From positions 1 to 47,181 of the forward strand of contig JAOTVX010000030.1 of the NCBI GenBank assembly GCA_029863175.1: a stretch of 47,181 nt of DNA, given 5' to 3'. Within the stretch, counting starts at the first letter, position 1; each line of letters opens with the position of its first letter. The position numbers and the translations under genes are program-made. This stretch comes from Betaproteobacteria bacterium (GTDB lineage: Bacteria; Pseudomonadota; Gammaproteobacteria; Burkholderiales; SG8-41). The notes beneath the pieces are model-generated. The model saw nothing but the letters and a program-made list of their open reading frames with translations. It searched no databases and was not told where the DNA came from. This document shows, in pieces, positions 27,259-36,382 of this stretch.

Positions 27259-28149
27259 ATGCGGCGCATTCTCTTAACGGGCAAGAGCGGGCAAGTCGGC
27301 TGGGAGCTCCAACGCACCCTCGCCCCTTTGGGCGAGGTGGTCGCGCTCGACGTACAGGACGTCGACTTCGCTTCACCCGACGCCATCCGCGAGAAGGTGC
27401 GCGAGATCAAGCCGCAGATCCTCGTCAATGCCGCGGCCTATACCGCGGTCGACCGCGCCGAATCGGAACCTGATCTAGCCATGAAAGTGAACGGAGTCGC
27501 CCCAGGCGTGCTGGCGGAGGAAGCCAATCGGCTCGACGCGCTGCTGGTTCACTATTCCACGGATTACGTGTTCGACGGCACCAAGAACGGACCATATACC
27601 GAGACCGACGCGCCTAACCCCCTCAGCGTATATGGACGGAGCAAGCTCGCCGGGGACCAAGCGATCCAGGCAACGGGCGTGCCCCACTACATCTTCCGCA
27701 CCAGTTGGGTCTACGCGGCCCGCGGGCAGAATTTCGTCAGAACCATGCTGCGACTCGGGCGCGAGCAGACCGCGCTGCGCATCATCAACGACCAAGTCGG
27801 CGCGCCTACCTGGGCGCACTTCATCGCCGAGGCAACCGCGCAAGTTCTCGGCCAAATGATCAAGAATCCCGACCTAATGCAGGATCGGACCGGGATCTAC
27901 AACCTGACCGCTGCGGGAGCGGTGTCCTGGTTCGGCTTCGCTGACGCCATCTTTGCCGAAGCAAAGGCTCGGCTGGGTATGACGCCGCCCAAGCTGATCC
28001 CCATTACGACTGCGGAGTACCCTCTCCCCGCCCGCCGCCCGGCCAACTCCCGGCTGGACACCTCAAAACTGACCCGAGTCTTCGGATTGACGCCCGCTCC
28101 TTGGGAGACCGTGCTTACAAGTTGTATGCGCCAGCTTGGTGACAACTGA
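27259..28149 (+). CDS. rmlD: dTDP-4-dehydrorhamnose reductase
   Basis: 296 residues. Last step of dTDP-L-rhamnose synthesis, NAD(P)H reduction of the 4-keto group. TGKSGQVG at 7-14 is the cofactor loop. YSTDYVFDG with Thr101 and Tyr125-x3-Lys129 (VYGRSK) form the standard active site, and INDQVGAPTW is conserved. It is the canonical copy, in contrast to the paralogue at 24432-25325. It closes the rhamnose cluster. Confidence 0.97.
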   Translation: MRRILLTGKSGQVGWELQRTLAPLGEVVALDVQDVDFASPDAIREKVREIKPQILVNAAAYTAVDRAESEPDLAMKVNGVAPGVLAEEANRLDALLVHYSTDYVFDGTKNGPYTETDAPNPLSVYGRSKLAGDQAIQATGVPHYIFRTSWVYAARGQNFVRTMLRLGREQTALRIINDQVGAPTWAHFIAEATAQVLGQMIKNPDLMQDRTGIYNLTAAGAVSWFGFADAIFAEAKARLGMTPPKLIPITTAEYPLPARRPANSRLDTSKLTRVFGLTPAPWETVLTSCMRQLGDN

Positions 28150-28231
28150 TTCGTGACCAGCAGGGATTAATCCTAGCGTCGGGATTCCCCCTATCTGCCT
28201 AGACAGGCTGTTCTTACGCGAGCCGAATTTA

Positions 28232-29890
28232 TTAGCGATTTCGGAATCGGTTGGTGATCGGGTAGCGCCGGTCGCGGCCGAAATTGCGGCGCGTGACTTT
28301 CACGCCCGGCGAAGCCTGACGCCGTTTGTATTCCGCCCCGTAGAGCATGTTCTGCACGCGCGTGACCAGGGCTTGGTCGTAGCCCTTCACCACGATATCC
28401 GCCACGGGCATCTCGTTTTCCACCAGCTCTTCCAGCACGGCGTCGAGCTGCTCGTAGGGCGGCAGGCTGTCCTGATCCTTCTGGTCGGGCCGCAGCTCGG
28501 CCGATGGCGGTTTCGTGATGATGTTCGCGGGTATTACCGCCCCCGCCGGGCCGCGCGCGCTTGCCGGCAGGTGCGTGTTGCGCCATTGGCAGAGATCGAA
28601 GACTAGGACCTTGTAAACGTCCTTGAGCACCGAGTAGCCGCCGCACATATCGCCGTAGAGCGTGGCGTAGCCGACCGACACTTCGGACTTGTTGCCGGTC
28701 GTCAGCACCATGTTCCCAAACTTGTTGGACAACGCCATCAGTAGCAGCCCGCGCAGGCGGGACTGAATGTTCTCTTCGGTGAGATCGGGCGCGTGCCGGG
28801 CGAACAGCGGCGCCAGCGTTTTGTCCGCGCAATCGACGAGCGGCGCAATAGAGATGGTGTCCAAGCGCGTCCCTAGACGCTTCGCACAATCGGCTGCGTC
28901 GTTGAGGCTCTCCCTGCTCGTGTATTTCGACGGCAGCATCACGCAGTGCACGCGCTCCCTGCCCAGCGCATCCACAGCGACCGCCGCGCTCAGGGCGGAG
29001 TCCACGCCGCCCGAGAGGCCCAGGACAACACCCGGGAAACGGTTCTTGTCCACGTAGTCGCGCAGGCCCAGCACCATCGCCTGGTACACGGCCTCGAGCC
29101 GCTCGGGCTCGGGATTCTTGGCGCCCTCTACACAGCGCCAGCCCTTGCCCACTTTCTCCCAGCGGCTAACGTTAATGTCCTCGCGCCAGTAAGGCGCCTG
29201 CGCGACGATCTTCCCGTCCGCATTCATAACGAAGGAACCGCCGTCGAACACGAGCTCATCCTGGCCGCCAAACTGATTCACGTAAACGAGCGGGAGACGG
29301 CTTTCCCGAGTGCGATCGAGCGCGATACGCCGGCGCACGTCGTGCTTGTCGAGCTCGAACGGCGAACCGTTCGGCACGACGAGAAGCTCCGCGCCTCGCG
29401 AAGCGAGGTGAGCGGTGACCCCGGAAAACCACATGTCTTCGCAGATCATGATGCCCAGCTTCACGCCGCGGAAATCGACTGGCTCGGGCAGCGGGCCCGC
29501 CGCAAACACGCGCTTTTCGTCGAAGACCCCGTAATTTGGCAACTCATGCTTGAGGCGCACCGCGGCGATCTTACCCTCGGCGATTAGCAGGGCTGCGTTG
29601 TAGCACTTTCCGTCCTGCATCCATGGCGAGGAGATGAGGAGCGCCGGGCCTCCAGAGGCTGCCTTGGACACCAGCGCCTCGACGACGCGACGCGCCGAGT
29701 CGGCGAAGCTCGGCCGCAGCACCAAGTCTTCCGGCGGATAGCCCACGACGACGAGCTCAGGATAGACAACGAGGTCGGCGCCCGCCTGGGCGGCCGCATC
29801 GCGCGCCTCCAGGATGAGCTTGCCGTTGCCCTCGACGTCTCCGACGGTGGGGTTGATTTGGGCGAGGGCGATCGAAAGGCGGTTTGCCAT
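28232..29890 (-). CDS. nadE: Glutamine-dependent NAD+ synthetase
   Basis: 552 residues. An N-terminal nitrilase-type amidase domain (about 1-250), with KHELPNYGVFDE carrying the Lys and GIMICEDMWF the nucleophile Cys, supplies ammonia. A C-terminal synthetase domain, with the PP-loop LGLSGGVDSAL near residue 288, amidates nicotinate adenine dinucleotide. Cytoplasmic, last step of NAD biosynthesis. It is convergent with rmlD. It is the last housekeeping gene before the polysaccharide locus, and the repeat array upstream of it (29941-30077) is the last one in the window. Confidence 0.97.
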   Translation of the reverse strand: MANRLSIALAQINPTVGDVEGNGKLILEARDAAAQAGADLVVYPELVVVGYPPEDLVLRPSFADSARRVVEALVSKAASGGPALLISSPWMQDGKCYNAALLIAEGKIAAVRLKHELPNYGVFDEKRVFAAGPLPEPVDFRGVKLGIMICEDMWFSGVTAHLASRGAELLVVPNGSPFELDKHDVRRRIALDRTRESRLPLVYVNQFGGQDELVFDGGSFVMNADGKIVAQAPYWREDINVSRWEKVGKGWRCVEGAKNPEPERLEAVYQAMVLGLRDYVDKNRFPGVVLGLSGGVDSALSAAVAVDALGRERVHCVMLPSKYTSRESLNDAADCAKRLGTRLDTISIAPLVDCADKTLAPLFARHAPDLTEENIQSRLRGLLLMALSNKFGNMVLTTGNKSEVSVGYATLYGDMCGGYSVLKDVYKVLVFDLCQWRNTHLPASARGPAGAVIPANIITKPPSAELRPDQKDQDSLPPYEQLDAVLEELVENEMPVADIVVKGYDQALVTRVQNMLYGAEYKRRQASPGVKVTRRNFGRDRRYPITNRFRNR

Positions 29891-29940
29891 TGAGGTATAG
29901 CTTTCCTGGCTTCTAAAGAATTCCTAGCTTCAAAAACAAA

Positions 29941-30077
29941 TTAGCTACGGAAACACACGGAATTACACGGACGTTTCAAGAAGGGTCTTAAGCTTTACTT
30001 CTTAGTACACATTTCTGTGTGTTTCTGTGTGATTCCGTGGCTAATGATCCTGCGGTTTCCGATTCACGATTCACGAG
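29941..30077. repeat. Last repeat array: 10-12 bp inverted arms plus short heptamer arm
   Basis: The left arm TTAGCTACGG, AAACACACGG, AATTACACGG is at 29941-29970. The right arm, ATTTCTGTGT, GTTTCTGTGT, GATTCCGTGG, CTAA, is at about 30011-30044, so the element is bounded by TTAG and CTAA. A short heptamer arm (GATTCACGATTCACG) is at about 30061-30075. No repeat of these families was found beyond this point. Confidence 0.9.
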
Positions 30078-30081
30078 AGGA

Positions 30082-31098
30082 CTAGCGGTAGACCTTCCTC
30101 CGCTCCCCGCTCTCCTTCTGCATCTCGTCGTAGATCCAGCGGTAGGTTTTCTCCATCCCCGTCATCAGCGGGATGGACGGCGCCCAGCCGAGCTTCTCCT
30201 TGATGAGATCGTTGTCGCTGTTGCGGCCCCGCACTCCTTTTGGCGCGTCGAGCTTGTAGTGCCGATTGAGCTTGGCGCCGGCGATCTTCTCGACGATGTC
30301 CACGAGCTGGTTGATGGTGACCAGCTCGTCGCTGCCAAGATTGATCGGCTCGAGCACATCGCTCGCCATCAGTGACTGGCTGCCGTAGAGGCAGTCGTCG
30401 ATGTACATGAAGCTGCGCGTCTGCTCGCCGTCGCCCCAAATCTCGATGTCGTTGGTCCCAGCCATCTTGGCGGCAATCACCTTGCGGCAGATCGCCGCCG
30501 GAGCCTTCTCGCGCCCGCCGTCGTAGGTGCCATCGGGCCCGTAGACGTTGTGGTAACGCGCCACGCGCGTCGCCAGGCCATAGTCCTCCCAGAAGTGCCG
30601 GCACATGCGCTCGCTGAAGAGCTTCTCCCAGCCGTAGCCGTCCTCCGGCATCGCCGGATATGCATCCTCTTCCTTGAGGGCGACGACGTCGGCGTTGGTC
30701 TGCTTGTCCGCGCGGTAGACGCAGGCGGATGAGGAATAGAAGAAACGCTCGGTCTTGTTGTCGCGCGCGGCGAGCAGCATGTTGGTGTTGATCAGCACGG
30801 ACAGCATGCAATCGGCCTTGTGCGTCTCGATGAAGCCCATGCCGCCCATGTCGGCGGCGAGATTGTAGACAAAGCGCGCATCCTTGCCGGCCTTGTACGC
30901 GGCGGCCTTGTCCTTGAGATCGAGCTGAAGGTTCTCCACCTGCGGGAAGACTTGATACCACTCGTCCATCGGCTTGATGTCCGCCGAGCGGATCTTCGTG
31001 TGCCCCTGCTTGAGCAGGTCCGCGACGAGGTGGCCGCCAATGAAACCCCCGCCTCCCGTCACCACGATCAGGTCCTCCTTCTTTATCAGCTGTGGCAT
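30082..31098 (-). CDS. GDP-mannose 3,5-epimerase-like SDR protein
   Basis: 338 residues. Extended SDR with TGGGGFIGGHL near residues 14-24 for NAD and Tyr-x3-Lys in YGWEKLFSE. NLAADMGGMGFIETHKAD, the REKAPAA(I/F)CRK segment and GVRGRNSDNDLIKEKLGWAP are strikingly like plant GDP-mannose 3,5-epimerase, which makes GDP-L-galactose and GDP-L-gulose. The same activity is a reasonable inference; other GDP-sugar epimerase roles are possible. AGGAG lies before the ATG at 31098. The manC remnant upstream overlaps the start by 13 bases. Confidence 0.8.
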   Translation of the reverse strand: MPQLIKKEDLIVVTGGGGFIGGHLVADLLKQGHTKIRSADIKPMDEWYQVFPQVENLQLDLKDKAAAYKAGKDARFVYNLAADMGGMGFIETHKADCMLSVLINTNMLLAARDNKTERFFYSSSACVYRADKQTNADVVALKEEDAYPAMPEDGYGWEKLFSERMCRHFWEDYGLATRVARYHNVYGPDGTYDGGREKAPAAICRKVIAAKMAGTNDIEIWGDGEQTRSFMYIDDCLYGSQSLMASDVLEPINLGSDELVTINQLVDIVEKIAGAKLNRHYKLDAPKGVRGRNSDNDLIKEKLGWAPSIPLMTGMEKTYRWIYDEMQKESGERRKVYR

Positions 31099-31403
31099 TC
31101 GCTGCTCCTGAAAAAACGTGTTAAATGCGGCGCGGTGTTGCGCCCGATCGGCTCCAGCACGATCGATTTCGGGTTAATGTCCGCCTCCAGCAGCTGCTCG
31201 GCGACGACGAAGCGGTGTTCCTGATTACAGACGATCACCGGCGCCGCGAAGGCTTCCAAATCCGGCACCCGCTGGGCCGTTTCGACCAGCGGGCTGCGAT
31301 GGGATGCGAGCGGAAGGAGCTGCTTGGGATAGAGGTTGCGCGACAGCGGCCACAGCCGCGTTCCAACCCCACCCGATAGAATGACTGGGACGATGTACTC
31401 CAC
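31086..31403 (-). pseudogene. manC: manC (mannose-1-phosphate guanylyltransferase) N-terminal remnant
   Basis: 105 codons. The first about 92 residues match the start of ManC/AlgA: VPVILSGGVGTRLWPLSR, PKQLLPL and LEPIGRNTAP. Full proteins have about 350-480 residues. After Asn-Thr-Ala-Pro the frame runs into HLTRFFRSSECHS and stops inside the next gene. The deletion endpoint lies immediately before the ribosome site of the epimerase gene, which is intact. It lacks most of the catalytic domain and so is not expected to be active. Confidence 0.8.
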
Positions 31404-31457
31404 TAACCGAGCGCCGCCAACAAGGATGACCCGCAGGCAGCTGACAAGGCGCTTCTC

Positions 31458-32813
31458 CTAGGAGGCCCGCTTCTTGCGGTCCCGCGACTCGGCAAGATGA
31501 TGGTCGCCGTAGCCAAGGTAAACGACATCCGCAGCAGCTCCGATCCGATCCTTCGATATCATCCGCCAGCAATCGATGACGACGGGCCGGCCGGCGCTCC
31601 CGCCCAGCATCGCCGGATCGATGGCCGCGAATTGCGGCCAGGCCGTCGCTATCACGAGAACAGCCGCGCCGCGCGTGCATTGCTCGATCGATTCCGTGGC
31701 GGTCGCCTTGTCACCCAACACCGCGCGCGCGGCATCGAGCGCCATCGGGTCGTGCACGCGAACCGTGTAGCCGGCAGCGGCGAGCCGCAGCGCGATCGCG
31801 ACACCCGGGCTCTCTTCGATGACGGAGGTATCGGGCTTGTACGACAGGCCCAGAACGCCAACCGTGGATCCGGGGGCAGCATGACGGCGAATGATCTCAA
31901 CGACGCGGTCCGCTTGATATCGATTGATCTCGTCCGTCGCGCGAGCAATATCGGGGCGGGCCCCGATCGATTCCGCCAGCACGCCAAAGGCGACGTTGTC
32001 CCGCGGGAAACAGGGTCCGCCGTAAGCCGTCGCGCCTTTCAAGTACTTGGTGCCGATCCGCGAATCCAGCCCGATGGCCGAGGTAACGACATTGACGTCC
32101 GCGCTGGGCAGGCGATCACAAATCTCCGACAGCATATTGGCGTAGGAGATCTTGGTAGTAACGTACGTGTTGACCGAGATCTTCGTGAGCTCGGCGTTCA
32201 CAAAGTTCATGCGCGCCATACGCGGCGTGTTGTCGCACGACGTCTTGTAAATCGCCTCGAGCATGTCGCCCGCGCGCGGGTCCGACTCTCCGATCAGGAT
32301 GAAATCGGGATTCAGCAGATCCTTAATGACGCTACCCAGCGCGATGAACTCGGGGTTGTAGCAAAGGCCGAGGTCCGTTCCGACGCGCTTACCGGAGCTC
32401 TTCTCCAGCGCTTCCCGGATCTCGCCGCCGGTCGAGCCCGGCATTACCGTGCTGATAATATTGACAATGTAGTACGAATTCTTCTTGCGGAGCGCTTTGC
32501 CGATCTCATGAATTGCCGCGAGGACGTTCTTGTTGGTGAAGACGCCGTTCTTGTCGCTGGGGGTCGGGACGATGATGAACGCGATGTCACTTCCGAGAAC
32601 GGCCTCTTCGAAACTCGTCGTCGCCTTGAGATGCCCCTTGCCCGCATCGATGAATTCCTGCAGCTGCGGCTCTTGCACCGGCGCCTTGCCGCTTGCAAGC
32701 AAGCGGACATACTCTGCGTTGACGTCCACGCCGATGACTTTGTGCCCCTTGCTCGCCAACACGGCCGCGAGCGGCGAGCCGAGCTTTCCCAACCCGACCA
32801 CGGAAACTTTCAT
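31458..32813 (-). CDS. UDP-glucose/GDP-mannose dehydrogenase family protein
   Basis: About 451 residues from the ATG at 32813, where GGGAAAG forms a ribosome site. A longer frame to 32963 has no family support. The NAD loop GLGKLG is at 7-12, the IISTVMPGSTGG and CYNPEFIALGSVIKDLLNPD blocks follow, and the catalytic Cys268 is in YGGPCFPRD. Oxidises a nucleotide hexose to the uronate in two steps. UDP-glucose is the likeliest substrate, but the sequence alone does not exclude GDP-mannose or UDP-HexNAc. Upstream of the manC remnant and epimerase on the same strand. Confidence 0.88.
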   Translation of the reverse strand: MKVSVVGLGKLGSPLAAVLASKGHKVIGVDVNAEYVRLLASGKAPVQEPQLQEFIDAGKGHLKATTSFEEAVLGSDIAFIIVPTPSDKNGVFTNKNVLAAIHEIGKALRKKNSYYIVNIISTVMPGSTGGEIREALEKSSGKRVGTDLGLCYNPEFIALGSVIKDLLNPDFILIGESDPRAGDMLEAIYKTSCDNTPRMARMNFVNAELTKISVNTYVTTKISYANMLSEICDRLPSADVNVVTSAIGLDSRIGTKYLKGATAYGGPCFPRDNVAFGVLAESIGARPDIARATDEINRYQADRVVEIIRRHAAPGSTVGVLGLSYKPDTSVIEESPGVAIALRLAAAGYTVRVHDPMALDAARAVLGDKATATESIEQCTRGAAVLVIATAWPQFAAIDPAMLGGSAGRPVVIDCWRMISKDRIGAAADVVYLGYGDHHLAESRDRKKRAS

Positions 32814-32934
32814 CTGTACTTTCCCGGAAAAAAACCAGTGGTCCGAAACGCCGCATCCTGGATCAAGAATGCGAGCAATCCAGCCGACCGGCTGTGTACC
32901 CCTGCGGTTCGATTTTTGTTTCGCGAAGGCGGGG

Positions 32935-32963
32935 ATTTTACAGGGAAAATCTGGGCAAACCAA
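32935..32963 (-). promoter_or_regulatory. Possible sigma-70 promoter of the dehydrogenase-epimerase operon
   Basis: On the minus strand TTGGTT (32963-32958) and TAAAAT (32940-32935) are 17 bases apart, giving a leader of about 115 bases. The 306-base divergent gap 32814-33119 contains no gene that I can support and none of the repeat families. Confidence 0.4.
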
Positions 32964-33119
32964 GCTGATACGAAAGGCTCGCTAGCCGCGCCCGACGGCT
33001 GCATACCGGATGACGCAATACGGGCTGGTCGTGTGTTAGTCTCGACCTCTCGGCCCGGGTCCTCACCTCGAGTCCCCACCCGCATCGGATCCAAAAGGAA
33101 AAATCTCTTCGGGTCAACG

Positions 33120-33200
33120 ATGGCGAGAAAATTCCTGATCACCGGTGGCACCGGCTTCCTAGGCCGCTTCAAGCGCTTTGCGCAAAAGGAAATCGTTTAA
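33120..33200 (+). pseudogene. Scar of an SDR nucleotide-sugar epimerase
   Basis: 26 codons. MARKFLITGGTGFLG is the unmistakable N-terminal NAD-binding start of an extended SDR. It is followed at once by RFKRFAQKEIV and a stop, which looks like a C-terminal tail joined in frame. The TAA overlaps the ATG of the following methyltransferase (TAATG), so it may still serve for translational coupling. Too short to fold as an enzyme. Confidence 0.65.
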
Positions 33201-33979
33201 TGACTGGCATTCGAAGGTTGGCAGCGTCCGCTTGCATGCGCACGGCGAATTGGCTTGCGGATGGGGGGTCGGGACAAGAGGACGATAGTCCCTTCAGCGT
33301 GTTCTTGACGCCCAACGCGCTCGCCATCAACAAGGCACGCCAGGATCATCTCGCGTCGCTGGAACTGGATCTGCAACGCAAACGCATTCTGGAGGTTGGC
33401 GCCGGTATCGGATTGCATACGCCCTTCTTCCTCGAACGGCAGTGCGATGTCGTCGTCTCCGACGGTAACCTGGATAACGTCGCGGAAATCCGCCGCAGGC
33501 ATTCGACGCTCCGGGTCGAGCACGTCGACCTCGAGAAGGACGCGAGCCTCGAGAAACTGGGCACATTCGACATCGTGTATTGTTACGGCCTGCTCTATCA
33601 CCTGGCCAATCCGGAGCGCGCGATCGCACAGCTTGCCAAGGTGTGCAGGGGCCAGATTCTGCTCGAAACCTGCGTATCGCTCGGCAAGCACTCTGAGGTC
33701 ATCTTCCTGAGAGACTTCGTCAGCAACAATCAAGCCGTGTCTGGAATCGGTTGCCGGCCGTCGAGGCTCTGGCTGAAGGAAGCCCTCGAACGTTATTTCG
33801 GCCATGCCTATTTCGCCAAGACGCAGCCTGCGCATCCCGACTTCCCGACAGACTGGGACTGCCCGCTCACAAACCTCCTCTACCGCGGTATTTTTGTCGG
33901 CTCGCGCGCTCCTCTCGAAAACCCCCATCTCACCCGCGATATCCCGCGACAGCAGCTGGCTCTGAGCAGTGCGGGCTGA
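33200..33979 (+). CDS. Class I SAM-dependent methyltransferase
   Basis: 259 residues. The Methyltransf_23-like core starts with RILEVGAGIGLHTPFF near residue 62 (motif I), acidic VVSDGNLDNV (motif II) and FDIVYCYGLLYHLANPERA (motif IV region). The substrate is unknown; methylation of a sugar in the surface polysaccharide is the contextual guess. AAGGAAA precedes the ATG, which overlaps the stop of the SDR scar. The next methyltransferase follows after 12 bases. Confidence 0.82.
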   Translation: MTGIRRLAASACMRTANWLADGGSGQEDDSPFSVFLTPNALAINKARQDHLASLELDLQRKRILEVGAGIGLHTPFFLERQCDVVVSDGNLDNVAEIRRRHSTLRVEHVDLEKDASLEKLGTFDIVYCYGLLYHLANPERAIAQLAKVCRGQILLETCVSLGKHSEVIFLRDFVSNNQAVSGIGCRPSRLWLKEALERYFGHAYFAKTQPAHPDFPTDWDCPLTNLLYRGIFVGSRAPLENPHLTRDIPRQQLALSSAG

Positions 33980-33991
33980 CCAACAGAAGGC

Positions 33992-34984
33992 ATGAAACTA
34001 GGCCCTAGAGCAGCGCCGCACGTGTCCAGGCTTCTCCGAGCCTGCACCGCGCCGTTGCCCGCGGCGGCTCTGAAACGGCTTGCCCGGCAACTCGCCGGCA
34101 ACAGGCCGTTTGGTCCATACCCGGGTTGGCGTTTCGCCATCGAGGAGCAGCACCCTACGCCGATGGTGCTGGCCAGAATGTGTCTATGGAACCTTTTTCG
34201 GGAGCGCGGAATCAACGACCCGGTGCGGGTGAATTGGTACGATGACCTTGTCGTCGACGTCGTTCTAGGTAACGACCAGAGCCGGTGCCTATACGTCAGC
34301 GGGAGCTTCGAGCCCAACGAATTCGTATTCCTGGGCGATGTCCTTTCTTCCGGTGCGGTATTCATCGATATCGGAGCCAACGAAGGGTTCTATACACTTT
34401 TCGCGGCCCGCCGGGTTGGCGCAGAGGGCCGCGTCCTGGCGATGGAGCCCAGCCCTCGCGAGCTGCATCGACTTCGCCACAATATTGCGATCAACCAGCT
34501 TGAGAATGTCGTGGTGGACACTCGAGCTGTGGGCCGCCAGCAGGGCAAGGCAACCTTTCATATCGCGGATCCCGAGCATAATGGCCAGAACACGTTGGGC
34601 GACTTCGGCCACCAAGGTGTGACCGCTGTGGAGCACATCGAAGTCGATCTCATCGACCTTGATGCACTGGCTGCAGAACATGGACTGAACGGTGTTAATG
34701 TCGTCAAAATGGATGTCGAGGGGGCCGAGCTGGAGGTCCTCAAAGGCGCTGAGAACGTCCTGGGACGATTTCGGCCAATCGTGCTGTTTGAACTCTTCGA
34801 CGCGTCGTTGCGCAAGCAGGGCGCCAGCGCAGCCGCGGTGCTGGATTTCCTGCAGCAGCGCGGGTACCACTTTTTGACGTTCGACGAGGCAACGGGATTG
34901 CCGAAATCCGCGGACGAGTTTGCGGAGATGAGCCAGAACGTCATAGCGATTCACAAGGACAATCCATTGCCGCCAAGGCGATGA
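33992..34984 (+). CDS. FkbM-family methyltransferase
   Basis: 330 residues. The FkbM core begins with AVFIDIGANEGFYTLFAA (motif I) near residue 128, followed by VLAMEPSPRELHRLRHNI and NVVKMDVEGAELEVLKGAE, the family hallmark. An N-terminal region of about 110 residues precedes the core. SAM-dependent O-methylation of a glycan is the usual role near polysaccharide genes; the acceptor is unknown. In tandem with the preceding methyltransferase. Confidence 0.87.
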   Translation: MKLGPRAAPHVSRLLRACTAPLPAAALKRLARQLAGNRPFGPYPGWRFAIEEQHPTPMVLARMCLWNLFRERGINDPVRVNWYDDLVVDVVLGNDQSRCLYVSGSFEPNEFVFLGDVLSSGAVFIDIGANEGFYTLFAARRVGAEGRVLAMEPSPRELHRLRHNIAINQLENVVVDTRAVGRQQGKATFHIADPEHNGQNTLGDFGHQGVTAVEHIEVDLIDLDALAAEHGLNGVNVVKMDVEGAELEVLKGAENVLGRFRPIVLFELFDASLRKQGASAAAVLDFLQQRGYHFLTFDEATGLPKSADEFAEMSQNVIAIHKDNPLPPRR

Positions 34985-35222
34985 GGGTTGGCATGTACGC
35001 ACCTGGTCCAGTCGCGTCGCGCCGGCGATCATCGTGCCGAAAGGCCCGACCGTTCTTGATGGTGGATTTGAAGCGTGTCTGAGCAGTGCCCGTTATTTCC
35101 GAGCCTTAGGGTAGTCTCCGAAGCCGCCTACGTGCTGCTGCTTCTGGCCGCGCATTAAATGGTCGTTTTGTCGAAACTAGGATTCGGGCAACTTCGGCAG
35201 GCAAAAACTCGAGAAACCGGCT

Positions 35223-36338
35223 ATGGGAACACCAAGAATGAACTACAGCGCGCCCCTTACGGCAGGCTGGGTCGCCGGAGGCGCGTTTACGACCGATCCG
35301 TTCGTTCTGATCGACGTCGGGGCAAGCGGCGGCATCGAGAATCACTGGCGGCTGTTCGAACCCGATCTGCACGCATTCGGATTCGACCCGTTGGTACGGG
35401 AATGCCAACGACTCAACCATAAGGAGAAGAACGACCGCGTTCACTATTACGACTACTTTGTCGGAAGCGAGAGCTACTCGGCGTTATTTCCTTTGGCACT
35501 GGCGAACGAACCTGTCGAGGGGTGGACACCCGCCCTCTATGAGCGCAGCAGCGCAGTTGCGGCGCAGAAAATAATGGCCATGTCGTTCGAGCAACGATTC
35601 AACAGCGAGGACCCGGAGGTCGTGTACACGGAAAAACGCATATCCTTGGACAGGTTCTGCCGGCAACAAGCGGTGGGAAACATCGATTTCGTCAAGATTG
35701 ACACGGACGGCCATGACTACGAAGTGCTGCTGGGCGCGGAAGAGGCGCTCCGAAACGGCCCGACACTCGGCCTTTTCGTGGAATGCCAGCTCCATGGAGT
35801 GACGCACCTGCACTCCAACGTATTCGCCAACATCGATCGCTTCCTGCGGGATCTCGGGTTCTCTCTGTTCGACCTCGAAATTTACCGCTACACCCGCGCG
35901 GCACTTCCCGGGCATTTCGTCTACACGATCCCGGCGCAGACTGTCGAGGGGCAAGTGCTATGGGGGGACGCCCTCTACTTTCGGGACATCGCCGCGCCCG
36001 GATACTCGAATCGATGGGCGCTGGATCTGTCGCCGGCAAAACTGCTCAAACTTGCCTGTCTTTTCGAGATCTACGGTTTGCCGGATTGTGCTGCTGATCT
36101 GCTGCTATCACGGCAGGAGGAACTGGGAGCGCTAATCAACGTTCCGAAAGCTCTCGACGTTCTCGCGTGCGAGATCGAGCCTGCTGCAATGAATTATCAA
36201 ACGTACAAACATCGCTTCGAAACGGAACCGGCCCGTTTCTACCCGAATCAGACTGCGCCTACTATCGGCTCAACCGCGTTATTGCGCGGAATGAGGAGCT
36301 TGGCGTCGCGGGTCAAGCGGCGGCTGCTTGGCGGGTAA
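35223..36338 (+). CDS. FkbM-like methyltransferase, long C-terminal form
   Basis: 371 residues. FVLIDVGASGGIENHWRLFEP near residue 29 is a variant motif I, and NIDFVKIDTDGHDYEVLLGAEEAL near residues 145-168 is the FkbM block. The C-terminal 150 residues have no motif that I recognise and end with a basic tail. Role as for other glycan methyltransferases. The N-terminal 50 residues are duplicated in the remnant at 36383-36609. The 238-base gap before it shows no gene. The ribosome site is weak. Confidence 0.78.
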   Translation: MGTPRMNYSAPLTAGWVAGGAFTTDPFVLIDVGASGGIENHWRLFEPDLHAFGFDPLVRECQRLNHKEKNDRVHYYDYFVGSESYSALFPLALANEPVEGWTPALYERSSAVAAQKIMAMSFEQRFNSEDPEVVYTEKRISLDRFCRQQAVGNIDFVKIDTDGHDYEVLLGAEEALRNGPTLGLFVECQLHGVTHLHSNVFANIDRFLRDLGFSLFDLEIYRYTRAALPGHFVYTIPAQTVEGQVLWGDALYFRDIAAPGYSNRWALDLSPAKLLKLACLFEIYGLPDCAADLLLSRQEELGALINVPKALDVLACEIEPAAMNYQTYKHRFETEPARFYPNQTAPTIGSTALLRGMRSLASRVKRRLLGG

Positions 36339-36382
36339 GATCCGGTAAACTCGCAGCAGGTCATTCCACTCGAAAGTCCCCG

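Noticed and set aside
31497..33200. A 567-codon open frame on the plus strand opposite the nucleotide-sugar dehydrogenase
   Set aside because: The opposite strand carries an intact dehydrogenase with all motifs. Only the last 26 codons (SDR scar) have recognisable sequence.
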